Shown: positions 44,383 to 53,431, counted from the first letter of the stretch. The stretch: DNA of 64,000 bases from ZAX-1 sp046533095 (GCA_046533095.1 JAJQRA010000019.1:62001-126000), one strand, 5' to 3'. Numbers and translations: made by a program. The notes: generated by a model not told the origin, from the letters alone.

Positions 44383-44574
44383 ATAGTTTATCAGAAGCTG
44401 CAACGCAGATTCTGATAAAAAGGCACATCTTTTCGTGCCTCGAATCTGATTTATAGGAATAACATATTATTCCTAATAATGTATGATTATTGGACTACTA
44501 CGGTTCAATACTATATGCCTATCGAACTACTACAGTTCAATACTATATGCCTATTGAATTGCTCATGGCCAATA
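44383..44574. repeat. Second locus of the hairpin repeat family plus 32-bp sub-repeats
   Basis: 44383-44460 is a diverged copy of the unit at 27317: TTATCAGAA/TTCTGATAA, then GGCAC/GTGCC in place of GGCGC/GCGCC (compensated pairing), then CGAATCTGAT. From about 44488 the third hairpin (ATTGAAC..GTTCAAT type) is repeated about three times with period 32. Lies upstream of the flavin reductase gene. The stretch 44575-44955 after it contains no gene that I can support. Confidence 0.8.
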
Positions 44575-44955
44575 GGCAGAAAACCTATTGCCATTCGGAT
44601 GTTGAAAGGTATCTTTTGACCTAACTTCTCCTAATATCTTATTGTATAACGTTTCGCCCTGTGAACCTTCGTTCACTTTCTATAATGCCAACACTACTAG
44701 CATATCAAATTTAATGCAAAATAGCTAGTTATATTTTCATTGAAATTTATGCGTAAAAGTTGAAATTTATGTGGCTAGCTGCAATTATATTCTGTAAATA
44801 TAATCGCACGTTACTACACACCATTCGGATTCTGCGATGTCTTGCTACAGTGAACGCCATAGATGTAACTAGCGACAATCACATGTCACACAAAGGATCG
44901 TGTGAAAGAAAGTAGAGGACAACCAGCGATAATGCGGTCGATATAACGGTCAACA

Positions 44956-45186
44956 ATGATTCATGCAAATTATGACGTTGTTTTAGCAAATAAAGATGCA
45001 ACAATTGCCCGCCGGTGCAAATGGTTTTCGTACATGCGAATTGGGACGGACAAGATGTTTGACCGATTATGGGATTTACTTGACCTTGCCAAAATAGAAC
45101 ATAAAGAGTTTCATAAGAAAAGAATTTGTATCGTCAACAAGCTTGGCTTCCTCGCTAAGCCACAGGTCAATATGGTAATATACTAA
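44956..45186 (+). CDS. Possible small protein, unrecognised
   Basis: 76-residue open frame (FDRLWDLLDLAKIEHKEFHK region looks helical and amphipathic). No ribosome site of note and no family recognised; could be a gene remnant or chance frame. Included only because codon use looks coding-like. Confidence 0.25.
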   Translation: MIHANYDVVLANKDATIARRCKWFSYMRIGTDKMFDRLWDLLDLAKIEHKEFHKKRICIVNKLGFLAKPQVNMVIY

Positions 45187-45206
45187 AAATTGAGAAATAG
45201 AAGCTT

Positions 45207-45314
45207 TCACATTTTTTCTAAAAGATTTTTCCACTCTTTATCGTATCGCTCATATGAATGCTCAAAAAATCGAAATGCACATACAATAGCACAAGCTTGC
45301 AGCCATGTAAACAT
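45207..45314 (-). CDS. Possible 35-residue small protein
   Basis: ATG 45314 follows AACGAGGTGAAT, a good ribosome site, and encodes a hydrophobic start (MFTWLQACAIVCAFRFF) and a charged end (HSYERYDKEWKNLLEKM). The ribosome site plus first codons are duplicated 72 bp upstream. Composition resembles small membrane peptides; function unknown. Confidence 0.4.
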   Translation of the reverse strand: MFTWLQACAIVCAFRFFEHSYERYDKEWKNLLEKM

Positions 45315-45403
45315 ATTCACCTCGTTAAAATTTTGCGAACCTTTTGTCACCACCATCTCTTGCCACTCTTGCAGCCATGTAAATAGATTCACCTCGTTAA
45401 AAT
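45296..45403. repeat. 36-bp direct repeat carrying a ribosome site and start codons
   Basis: Copies at 45296-45331 and 45368-45403 differ at three bases; on the minus strand both read through AACGAGGTGAAT into TTTACATGGCTGCAAG. In the upstream copy the ATG has become CTA. Confidence 0.85.
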
Positions 45404-45404
45404 A

Positions 45405-45442
45405 CCGTGGGGAGTCGCTACAGTGTTGCAGGCTCCCCACGG
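45405..45442 (-). terminator. Terminator after the lipoprotein gene
   Basis: CCGTGGGGAG/CTCCCCACGG 10-bp stem followed on the minus strand by TATTTTAAC, about 75 bp after the stop at 45519. Confidence 0.8.
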
Positions 45443-45518
45443 TCGTTGTGCTCTGGCATCATAGCCCTGAGCATAAATTTTGAATTTTTTTATCAAACGA
45501 AGTTTTGACGCAATCAGC

Positions 45519-46256
45519 CTATTGTAAGTCAAAGGGCTTTAAGAGCTTCCAAACTTGCACGGCTTTTCCGTTCTCTTCGACGGGAACTTGCGCGTATGCC
45601 CACCCTTCAACCTTTTCGGGATCAACACCTGCCGTAATAAGCGGTTCAGGATTCAGCACAAACACAATGTCCTTGTCTTGGTTTGAATCGTCGTAGTTAT
45701 TCGTTTTCATATCCTTTGCCCACTCAAACATATTACCGTCGCCTAGCTTTACGCCGTAATGGTCGAGGGATGTATGGTAGTTGATGGAATCGCGGTAGTT
45801 GTCGACAATTTGCTCATAGGCTAAAAGTGCGGTAGGATCGCCATTGTAGGTGAATTTGTCGTTGCCAAGCTTCGCCCCGACCATCAACATCTTACTGCCC
45901 ATATCGCCCATTTCATCGCCTTCGTAAAAAACGTAGTTTTCAGGCAGTTTGTCTGCATCAAGCCCTGCATTTAGGAATGGTTGTGCATCAAGCTCCAACA
46001 TGATATCGTGCAGTGGGCTTCGGCTGTAGTCTTCGCTCCAAATAAAGCGTACTGAATCGTCCGGTGCCAAAATTGCCCAACCCGCATTTTGTTCATCGGC
46101 CTTTACATTGTTCGGAATCGTATTTAATATCTTGTCAAAGGAGGTGATGGATTCTTTGCCCACCACATCCAATTGGCTTTGTGAGCAAGCACTCAAAGAA
46201 ACCAGAGCGATTGCCCCCACTAAAACTAGCGAGATACTCTTCATTGTTTTTTTCAT
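45519..46256 (-). CDS. Predicted lipoprotein of unknown function
   Basis: 245 residues with a lipoprotein signal: charged start, hydrophobic core and lipobox LVSLSAC, the cysteine being residue 24. The rest is soluble and acidic (IPNNVKADEQNAGWAILAPD, DKDIVFVLNPEPLITAGVDP, WAYAQVPVEENGKAVQVWKL). No family recognised. Its neighbour is the copper-type HMA-SafE-cupredoxin gene in the same direction, 320 bp upstream, so a role in metal handling is possible but unproven. Has its own terminator and a duplicated sequence in the promoter region. Confidence 0.8.
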   Translation of the reverse strand: MKKTMKSISLVLVGAIALVSLSACSQSQLDVVGKESITSFDKILNTIPNNVKADEQNAGWAILAPDDSVRFIWSEDYSRSPLHDIMLELDAQPFLNAGLDADKLPENYVFYEGDEMGDMGSKMLMVGAKLGNDKFTYNGDPTALLAYEQIVDNYRDSINYHTSLDHYGVKLGDGNMFEWAKDMKTNNYDDSNQDKDIVFVLNPEPLITAGVDPEKVEGWAYAQVPVEENGKAVQVWKLLKPFDLQ

Positions 46257-46315
46257 TATTCAACTTTCCTTTCTTTGCAACAACCATGCTATTATAATAG
46301 CTATAACTATTTTCG

Positions 46316-46410
46316 ATTACAAGTACGCACTATTTTGTGCGATATTACCCAAAAGGATACTTCAAATTACAAGTACGCACTATTTTGTGCGATATTACCC
46401 AAAAGGATAC
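46316..46410. repeat. 45-bp exact direct repeat with inverted repeat, period 50
   Basis: Copies at 46316-46360 and 46366-46410; each contains CGCAC-TATTTT-GTGCG. They sit 60-155 bp before the lipoprotein start, upstream of a TATAAT at about 46292-46297, and could be duplicated regulator sites. Confidence 0.85.
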
Positions 46411-46576
46411 GGTGAAAGGCAACGACTGTGAGCTTACTTGTTCTATTGCTTTAGACACAGCAGAAACTTGATTACATGGTGGCTGTTTTGTCGTACCCCC
46501 TTCATCATCAAGTTGTGCCAAATCAATTTAGGTTCAGAAAAGCCTTGCCAAGTCTACTCTACAACGTGTTTGAGCG

Positions 46577-48472
46577 TCAGTGGCAACTCTCCTCTTCCTC
46601 ACTGCCTTCAAATGTTTCTGGAGGATAGATCCATGTTTCATATGTGGCAACCTCCGCTTTAATCGACTCTATATCAATTGCATCTAGATCCTTTACCACC
46701 TTGACATAACCGTAGGATGAATGATCCCCATTTGAAAATTCGAAATCCTCAGTGGGGAATAAATACAACGGATTCTCGCCTTCCTTTAAATCAATCGCAG
46801 TGTAATAGAGGGGAACAAGCATTGTAAAGTTGCCGGCAGCCGTTGAGGCGAGGTTCATTGTCCACTCAACATCAAGGCCTTCCTGTACTACTATCACTGC
46901 AGGGCTATAGCCCTGATCGGTCACATCAATCCTCACGCGCTGGATGTCGTATTCCTCGCTATCTTCATCCATTGTACCAAGCTCTGCCACTGCAATATTC
47001 TCTACCGGTATGGCCACATTCGCCGGGGTCGGTTCTGCACGGGCAGACACATCAGCGTCAAGTGCCGATTCAGGTTCTGTCTCACCTTGCGCATCGGTTG
47101 CCGCACCTTTTGGCAATGCGCCTTCTTCCACCACTGTGATAGAGCCACGAATCATACCCATCCAACAGCTATACGGAAATTTCCCTGTATTGGTCGGCGT
47201 AAACAAAACGACATTTTCACCCGTCTTAAGCTGATATTCCACACCATATTCCTTAATTAGCATTCGGTTATTACAGCCGTTAATGCTTCCTTGTGGCGCA
47301 TCAATCGTCCATTTTACCGGTGTTCCCGCTTGTACCGTAATCGCAGGGTAGCTGCCGGACGAAAGCGTACTGCTTACGATTTGGTAGCCGTCTTTTACGA
47401 CCATGCCGGCGGCACTTTCCGACTCGTCTGCCACACGATCGCCACCACCAGAATTTGCAAGGACGTCAAGCGAAAATCCCGAAAGGCTCCACCCATTCCC
47501 GAACATCGAAAGTCCTAAAACCAGCACAAGTGCCGCACCGACCGTCATCATCTTTTGTGTAAATTTTTTAGAAAGGATGGAACTTAGTGCCCCAAGTCCA
47601 AACATCAGTGGTACGGTTCCAAGGGAAAACAGCAGCATAGACAACGCGCCAGTGATGGCAGAGCCGGTAGACAGTGCGTAAATCTGCATCGCCTGTAAGG
47701 GACCACATGGCATTAGACCGTTCAACAGCCCGACAATCAATGGGCTTTTTGATTTGCTCTTTTCGGCATCGATTTTTCGGGCAAACATACGTGGCACTCT
47801 TGGTGTGAATTTTCGTAGCCAAGGGAATACACCAAGCATATTGATTCCCATAATCACCATGAACACACCGGCGCTCAGCTGGATACTCCCGCGAAATGCT
47901 CCGGTCAAGGTTAGTACCGAACCCACCGCTCCCACGATTCCGCCAACGACTGTGTAGGAAATAACCCGTCCAAGGTTGTAAAGGAAACTTGGATACAATG
48001 CCGCCTTGTCGCCTTGCTTGGTGTTTGCCTGCGGTATGCACTGTGAGAGGTTGATACCTCCGCACATTGCCACGCAGTGAACCGAAGTCAGCAGTCCGAT
48101 AACAAACAGCATCCAGTAGCTCATTCCGGCTTTGGCCGTCGGAAAAATAGAAAAGACATTTGATAAGCCGAGCTGCTGCATAAGCAGGTACGCTACAAGG
48201 ACCGTAACCAGTATGTTGACAGCTTTTCGATTGATCGGCACGGGTTGCTTATCCGCAAGCACCTCATAATCCAATCGCTCAATAATCGCAGCAATTTCCT
48301 TCCACGTGATGATATCCATGTCGTATGTGACAATGGCGCTTCCCATGCTGTAGCTCACTTCTGCATGTTCGATCCCTGCCGTATTTTGCAGCTTCCTTTC
48401 AATTTTATTCTGGCAGCTTATGCATGTCATTCCACCAATTTTCAATTTTTTTGTTCTGCATTCTGATTTCAT
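46577..48472 (-). CDS. HMA-SafE-cupredoxin membrane protein, copper handling
   Basis: 631 residues from ATG 48472 (AAGGAGG 13 bp upstream). Domain order: heavy-metal-associated domain with GGMTCISCQNKIE at 13-25; DsbD/SafE-like membrane domain (about 90-345) with TSVHCVAMCGGIN and NGLMPCGPLQAMQIYALSTG; an extracytoplasmic cupredoxin-like domain with ligand motif FPYSCWMGM; an Ala/Glu/Pro-rich linker; a second cupredoxin-like domain (VEWTMNLASTAAGNFTMLVP) that lacks the Cys-x-Met ligands. The C-terminus ends EESCH. The set suggests delivery of copper from a cytoplasmic or membrane site to an outer site, or copper sensing and export. Related HMA-SafE proteins in Firmicutes often have one cupredoxin. 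Confidence 0.88.
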   Translation of the reverse strand: MKSECRTKKLKIGGMTCISCQNKIERKLQNTAGIEHAEVSYSMGSAIVTYDMDIITWKEIAAIIERLDYEVLADKQPVPINRKAVNILVTVLVAYLLMQQLGLSNVFSIFPTAKAGMSYWMLFVIGLLTSVHCVAMCGGINLSQCIPQANTKQGDKAALYPSFLYNLGRVISYTVVGGIVGAVGSVLTLTGAFRGSIQLSAGVFMVIMGINMLGVFPWLRKFTPRVPRMFARKIDAEKSKSKSPLIVGLLNGLMPCGPLQAMQIYALSTGSAITGALSMLLFSLGTVPLMFGLGALSSILSKKFTQKMMTVGAALVLVLGLSMFGNGWSLSGFSLDVLANSGGGDRVADESESAAGMVVKDGYQIVSSTLSSGSYPAITVQAGTPVKWTIDAPQGSINGCNNRMLIKEYGVEYQLKTGENVVLFTPTNTGKFPYSCWMGMIRGSITVVEEGALPKGAATDAQGETEPESALDADVSARAEPTPANVAIPVENIAVAELGTMDEDSEEYDIQRVRIDVTDQGYSPAVIVVQEGLDVEWTMNLASTAAGNFTMLVPLYYTAIDLKEGENPLYLFPTEDFEFSNGDHSSYGYVKVVKDLDAIDIESIKAEVATYETWIYPPETFEGSEEEESCH

Positions 48473-48584
48473 GATTGGATTGGCACCTCCTTCTTTTCTG
48501 TGGTTAGTATACTTGGTAAATTTGTAGAAATTATATGAACACAACATTTTTCTAAAAATTTTTTTATTTTCCAATCACTCTCCA

Positions 48585-48679
48585 CCAGGAAATTCCGCAC
48601 ACGGCAGAAATGAACCAGTGCAATCAAGTGTTCCAGGAATTCCACACACGACAGGAATGAAGCAGTACAATCAAGTGTT
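48585..48679. repeat. 47-bp direct repeat in a gene remnant
   Basis: Copies at 48585-48632 and 48633-48679 differ at about eight positions. The second continues into a short rightward open frame (GIPHTTGMKQYNQVLKELVS, stop near 48753) with no start signal and no recognised family; probably the remains of a coding region ahead of the toxin-antitoxin pair. Confidence 0.6.
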
Positions 48680-48846
48680 AAAAGAACTTGTAAGCATCCG
48701 AAACAAGGTTCTGGCTTCCCAGTCAGCAGACCGCCTGATATGCTGTTCAAGCTAAAGCAGGGTTTTGAGCACCTCATCCGCACCAAGACCGATACTAGGA
48801 ATCAAAATTAATATCTTAAAAATGACATGGAAAAGGAGTGATAGCA

Positions 48847-49113
48847 ATGATTATTAAAGCATCTGTAGCATTGAGAAATGAGTACGGAACACTTTCTGAC
48901 TTGGCTCGAACATCGAAAGAGCCAATCTATATTACTAAAAATGGCGAAGGAGATGGCGTATTCATGAGTATTGAAACATTTGAAAAGCGAGAGCAAATGC
49001 TGATGCTTCGTGAAAAAGTTCTTCAGGCGGAGCAGGAACAGTTGAGTGGAGCAAAAACCAGAAGCGTTTCTGAAGCAAGAAAGGAATTAAGAGAACGTGC
49101 AAATACCATGTAA
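48847..49113 (+). CDS. Phd/YefM-type antitoxin
   Basis: 88 residues from ATG 48847 with AAGGAGTGATAGCA upstream. Core IIKASVALRNEYGTLSDLAR, EPIYITKNGEGDGVFMSIETFEKRE matches the N-terminal DNA-binding fold of Phd/YefM antitoxins; the charged C-terminal helix would neutralise the toxin. Overlaps the toxin start by 17 bp. Confidence 0.9.
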   Translation: MIIKASVALRNEYGTLSDLARTSKEPIYITKNGEGDGVFMSIETFEKREQMLMLREKVLQAEQEQLSGAKTRSVSEARKELRERANTM

Positions 49114-49408
49114 AGTAGAGATTCTGCCGACTGCGTGGGAAGATTTAAAAAGAATCGAAGATTATTATGCGATAGAATTCGGCGTTGAAACAGCACTAAA
49201 AGTAAGTTGCCATATTTTGGACTCCTTAGAACGGCTGGAGCAATTCCCAAATTACGGTTCCATGATTCCGGGCAAATGGCTGCATGCCAAAGGTTACCAT
49301 ATACTCGTATGCGGGAAAGATGTCGCGGTTCATCGGCAAATCGAAAATATCGTATTCATTTATCATATCGCAGATACGCAGACAGATTATACAAAATTAT
49401 TTCAATAA
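49097..49408 (+). CDS. RelE/ParE-type toxin
   Basis: 103 residues starting with GTG. VEILPTAWEDLKRIEDYYAI, LDSLERLEQFPNYGSMIPG and the C-terminal HRQIENIVFIYHIADTQTDY match ParE/RelE plasmid-stabilisation toxins. RelE members cut mRNA on the ribosome, ParE members poison gyrase; which applies cannot be decided here. Translationally coupled to the antitoxin. Confidence 0.9.
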   Translation: MQIPCKVEILPTAWEDLKRIEDYYAIEFGVETALKVSCHILDSLERLEQFPNYGSMIPGKWLHAKGYHILVCGKDVAVHRQIENIVFIYHIADTQTDYTKLFQ

Positions 49409-49411
49409 TAT

Positions 49412-49464
49412 AAAATTGTTCCAAACAACTAAAATTGTTCTAAACAACTAAAATTGTTCTAAAC
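49412..49464. repeat. 19-bp tandem repeat, about 2.8 copies
   Basis: AAAATTGTTCTAAACAACT units start at 49412, 49431 and 49450, just after the toxin stop. A weak hairpin with T run (ATGCTT..AAGCAT, about 49521-49555) follows and may end the toxin-antitoxin transcript. Confidence 0.8.
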
Positions 49465-49573
49465 ATACAAAGTTATTCTAATGCAGACTGGATTTTTTTG
49501 TATGTACTTGAAAAGTAAAGGATGCTTCGATTTCTTGGATGAAAGCATTTTTATTCCATACTTATGGGAAGCA

Positions 49574-50566
49574 TTAAATGTTCTGTTTCGCTTTTTCAAT
49601 CACTTCCATAACGATTCTAGAATGTTCAAGGGCATTTAAATTTGCATCATAATCATCTTCTCTAATCATTCTCTCAAATTCTATAAATTCCTCTTGCATT
49701 CTGTGAATTGGAGCTTTTAGCGGAACACTCCTATCCGTATCCATAGACGCTTCACGCTTAAGTCCTTTTCCGACAAGCTCTATGCGATATGGCTGTACAT
49801 CATTGATTGCACCGTCAATATAGATACTGCCTTCATTGCCCTGAATCGTTATGCCGTGTATGGATCTGCTGTCCTTCGCTGCAATTGACACCACTTTAAA
49901 TGATCCGTAATCCATCATCAATATGCCTGAAGTGTCTATGCCCTTTTCGACATTTGCGAAGTAATTTACTGCATCTGGTTTACCGAATAAGCCTACCGCC
50001 AAGTGAATATTATATACATTAAGATCCATAAGGGCACCGCCACTCTGCGCCGGGTCAAATACCGGAACTATTTCACCAGCTTTAAATCTTTCATATCTAG
50101 AGCTGTATTGCGAAAAATTGATTTCCACAATCTTTACTTCGCCAATTTGCAATAAGGCAACATCCCGAAGCTCCTTAAAGTTCCTTTGATATTGATTGGA
50201 AATGGCTTCCAGCAAGTATCGTTTTTTCGCTTTCGCCAAGTCATACAGTTTCATAAATTCTGCGAGATTCGAGGTGCAAGGCTTTTCAAGTATCACATGC
50301 TTTCCTGCGCAAAGAGCTTTTCGGGCATATGCATAATGAAGGTGATTTGGCAATGCAACATATACTGTTTCAACCTTATCATCACAAAGCAATTCATCAT
50401 AGTTCGTGTATAGCTTCTTAATGTTGTGCTTGTGGCAAAACGCTTGCTTTTCTTCTACGTTTCTGCCACTCGAAAGCATGCTCTCAAACTCATAATTGTC
50501 CAATCGCTGTGCAAATCCAAAGAAGTCATGGACAATTAACCCCGCACCTACGATCGCTATTTTCAT
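49574..50566 (-). CDS. Gfo/Idh/MocA-family oxidoreductase
   Basis: 330 residues. N-terminal Rossmann start KIAIVGAGLIVHDFFGFAQR, then VYVALPNHLHYAYARKALCA and GKHVILEKPCTSN, the family's catalytic Lys motif; C-terminal GFO_IDH_C-like domain. NAD(P)-dependent oxidation or epimerisation of a sugar or cyclitol. No linked pathway gene, so the substrate is unknown. Confidence 0.9.
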   Translation of the reverse strand: MKIAIVGAGLIVHDFFGFAQRLDNYEFESMLSSGRNVEEKQAFCHKHNIKKLYTNYDELLCDDKVETVYVALPNHLHYAYARKALCAGKHVILEKPCTSNLAEFMKLYDLAKAKKRYLLEAISNQYQRNFKELRDVALLQIGEVKIVEINFSQYSSRYERFKAGEIVPVFDPAQSGGALMDLNVYNIHLAVGLFGKPDAVNYFANVEKGIDTSGILMMDYGSFKVVSIAAKDSRSIHGITIQGNEGSIYIDGAINDVQPYRIELVGKGLKREASMDTDRSVPLKAPIHRMQEEFIEFERMIREDDYDANLNALEHSRIVMEVIEKAKQNI

Positions 50567-50648
50567 TCTGTTTGCCTCCTTTTGGTGTTGATTTTAATAC
50601 CCCAGCTACTACAATCGCCATACGGATTTGTTTTTCTTTGTACCATGC

Positions 50649-50864
50649 CTATGCCTCGCCCACAACGATGTAGCCGGTATTCTTCACCGCTTCGATAACT
50701 TGTTCTACCGACACGAGTGACGCATCATAGTCCACCACCGCCTGTTTTTTCCGCTTGCTCGCTTTCGCTTTTTTAATTCCGGGAAGTTTGCGGATTGCAT
50801 CCTGTATTGCTATTTCACAATGTCCGCAGGACATTCCTTCGATATGCAGAGTCACTTTTTCCAT
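50649..50864 (-). CDS. copZ: Copper chaperone CopZ-like HMA protein
   Basis: 71 residues from ATG 50864 (GGAGG upstream). Single HMA domain with metal-binding GMSCGHCE and a Lys-rich stretch KKAKASKRKKQAVV. A copper carrier, usually next to copA and csoR, but neither is visible here. Confidence 0.88.
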   Translation of the reverse strand: MEKVTLHIEGMSCGHCEIAIQDAIRKLPGIKKAKASKRKKQAVVDYDASLVSVEQVIEAVKNTGYIVVGEA

Positions 50865-51272
50865 AAATTTTACCTCCAAACATAAATCGTCTGTAGCCGC
50901 TTCGTTCATACAGGTGCTTTCTATTGATATAATTGTAGCCGTTATTACGGTATTATACGTGAAAATACTGAAAAATGCAACATAGGTAGGATAAGATTTT
51001 TCAGGAAATTAGCACACATCAGCGCATTCCTACAAATCTATTGACTATTACAGTGAAACATGTTTTAATATGATAGAAAAAAATGTTTGAGTATATAAAT
51101 CCACCTACTTCTCCATTTATACGTCTGGAGAATCGCTGAAATATTTGACTTGGTATCGTCTTAAAAAACACATCTTGTCACTACATTCAGTCAGTGTTAC
51201 GAGGGGAGTGTACGAAATCGTCACTAATATTTTCTTATATAAATTTGCACTAAAAATTAGGAGGACAAGGAA

Positions 51273-52037
51273 ATGTATTTAGAAGAATTATTTGGACTGA
51301 ATGGCAAAGTTGCCATTGTTACCGGCGGTGGGCGTGGTATTGGGCAGGTCGTGGCAATGGGGCTTTCAAAGGCCGGCGCTAAAATTGCAATCTTTTCACG
51401 AAGTGGTGCGGATGAAACAGTGGCACTCATCGAAAAAGAAGGTGGACATGCAATTAGCATTTTAGCTGATGCAACGATCGAAGAAGAAGTGGATGCGGCT
51501 ATCGCAAAGGTTCTTCATCACTTTGGTGGCCTTGATATTGTATTTAACAATGCCGGTGTCTGCATACATAAGGATACGCTAGATGCCAGCCTCGATGAGT
51601 GGCGTCAGGTCATAGATATTAATTTGACGGGCGAATACATTGTTGCAAGAGCCACAGGAAGAATCATGATTGAAAATGGGATAAAGGGTTCTATCATAAA
51701 TATGGCTTCGATGTCAGGCAGTATCGTAAACGTACCGCAATGGCAGGCTTCTTACAACGCATCGAAAGCGGCCATCATTCATCTGACTCGTTCATTGGCC
51801 GTAGAATGGGCAGAATATGGTATTCGCGTCAACAGCTTAAGCCCAGGCTATATCGCTACGCCAATGTCTTCCGATACGCCACAGGAATTAAAGGATGCTT
51901 GGATGCCACTGATCCCAATGCACCGTATGGGCACCCCCGAGGAACTGATTGGTGCGGTGATTTATCTGGCAAGCTGCGCTTCCGGCTATACAAATGGATC
52001 TGATTTAGTCGTAGATGGTGCATACACTAGTCAATAA
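51273..52037 (+). CDS. Short-chain dehydrogenase/reductase, sugar type
   Basis: 254 residues; AGGAGGACAAGGA ribosome site. Cofactor motif VTGGGRGIG, NNAG, catalytic Ser in NMASMSGS and YNASK; C-terminal GSDLVVDGAYTSQ. The opening YLEELFGLNGKVAIVTGGGR is typical of polyol or gluconate/xylulose-type SDRs. Monocistronic; the preceding 50990-51270 region has no gene. Substrate unknown. Confidence 0.9.
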   Translation: MYLEELFGLNGKVAIVTGGGRGIGQVVAMGLSKAGAKIAIFSRSGADETVALIEKEGGHAISILADATIEEEVDAAIAKVLHHFGGLDIVFNNAGVCIHKDTLDASLDEWRQVIDINLTGEYIVARATGRIMIENGIKGSIINMASMSGSIVNVPQWQASYNASKAAIIHLTRSLAVEWAEYGIRVNSLSPGYIATPMSSDTPQELKDAWMPLIPMHRMGTPEELIGAVIYLASCASGYTNGSDLVVDGAYTSQ

Positions 52038-52101
52038 TGTAATACGGTGGATTGCAAATAGCAATACATCAATGTGCTATGCTAAAATCTATAAATCGTT
52101 A

Positions 52102-52191
52102 ATCGTTAAAAGACGTAGCTATAGATCGTTCATCGTTAAAAGACGTAGCTATAGATAGAGTCCATAAAACGGGGACACGTTCTATGGACTC
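52102..52191. repeat. 25-bp direct repeat and adjoining REP-like hairpin
   Basis: Copies 52102-52126 and 52132-52156 are followed by GAGTCCATA/TATGGACTC (52158-52166 with 52183-52191), whose loop contains CGGGGACACGTTC. Lies between the convergent SDR and fba genes; may act as terminator or be a REP-type element. Confidence 0.7.
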
Positions 52192-52314
52192 CACAAACAA
52201 GAAATAAATAGAATTAGAAATTTAAATAACCAGCAATAATTGGCTGTCTAAAAGAAGTTCGAGTATTTCCGAAAAAGCCTCGTTTCTTTCGTAGCAACAG
52301 ATTCCCAAATGTCC

Positions 52315-53250
52315 TTATATCTTATAATTGCTTCCCAAGACATCTACAATCTTATGCGTCACCAATTTTTTAATATTGTCCCGCCCTTCTTTTAAATATG
52401 CCCTTGGGTCAAAAGCAGAAGGATCTTCTGTTAATACTTTTCTCACCCCCGCAGTAAATGCCAACCTTAAATCAGAGTCAATGTTTATTTTACATACTGC
52501 AGATTTAGCCGCTTGGCGCAACATCTGCTCCGGTATTCCAATGGCATCTGCCAATTTTCCACCATTATCTTGAATTTGCTTCACATATTCCTGTGAAACA
52601 GATGATGCGCCATGTAATACAATCGGGAAATGCGGAATTCTGCTTTCAATCTCCTTTAATATGTCGAACCGCAATTGGGGATTTTGTCCCGGTTTAAACT
52701 TGAATGCACCATGGCTTGTTCCGATTGCAATCGCCAGTGAATCAACACCAGTACGATCAACAAATTCTTCTACCTGATCCGGATTCGTATAGGCGGCATC
52801 TCCTGCTGATACCTGAACATCATCTTCAATACCTGCAAGCTGTCCAAGTTCTGCTTCTACCACTCTTCCTCGCTCATGCGCATATTCTACTACCTGCTTG
52901 GTTATTTCGATATTTTTTTCAAAATCGTAATGTGAACCATCGATCATCACTGATGTAAATCCACCATCAAGACAAGATTTGCAAGTCTCAAAATCTGCGC
53001 CGTGGTCTAAGTGAAGTGCAATTGGAATATCGTTCACTTCCAAAGCCGCCTCCACTAGTTTAACCAAATACGCATGATTTGCATATTTTCTCGCACCGGC
53101 AGACACTTGAAGAATCAATGGTGACTGCTGCTCTCCGGCCGCCTCTGTGATTCCTTGTATAATTTCCATATTATTTACATTGAACGCACCGATGGCATAC
53201 CCTCCTTCGTAAGCTTTCTTAAACATTTCTTTTGTCGTTACTAAAGCCAT
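52315..53250 (-). CDS. fba: Fructose-bisphosphate aldolase, class II
   Basis: 311 residues. Zinc-binding and catalytic segments: PIALHLDHGADFETCKSCLD, GFTSVMIDGSHYDFEKNIEI, GRVVEAELGQLAG, IGTSHGAFKF and LHGASSV. Standard glycolytic class IIA/B enzyme of Firmicutes (fba/gatY type). Monocistronic. Confidence 0.96.
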   Translation of the reverse strand: MALVTTKEMFKKAYEGGYAIGAFNVNNMEIIQGITEAAGEQQSPLILQVSAGARKYANHAYLVKLVEAALEVNDIPIALHLDHGADFETCKSCLDGGFTSVMIDGSHYDFEKNIEITKQVVEYAHERGRVVEAELGQLAGIEDDVQVSAGDAAYTNPDQVEEFVDRTGVDSLAIAIGTSHGAFKFKPGQNPQLRFDILKEIESRIPHFPIVLHGASSVSQEYVKQIQDNGGKLADAIGIPEQMLRQAAKSAVCKINIDSDLRLAFTAGVRKVLTEDPSAFDPRAYLKEGRDNIKKLVTHKIVDVLGSNYKI

Positions 53251-53431
53251 TTTAAGTCCTCCTCTTCCTAAATAAATATTTTTTCGGAATCTTGCACCTT
53301 CATTCTATCCGGCTTTCCATTCCACTATTTTAAAAATCATCCGCTTTTTTGAAAAATTTTTCCAGCCGGAGGTGATTTTATTGCTACCTATCATTCTTGG
53401 TGCCAATCCTATTGCCACTAAATTCAGTATA

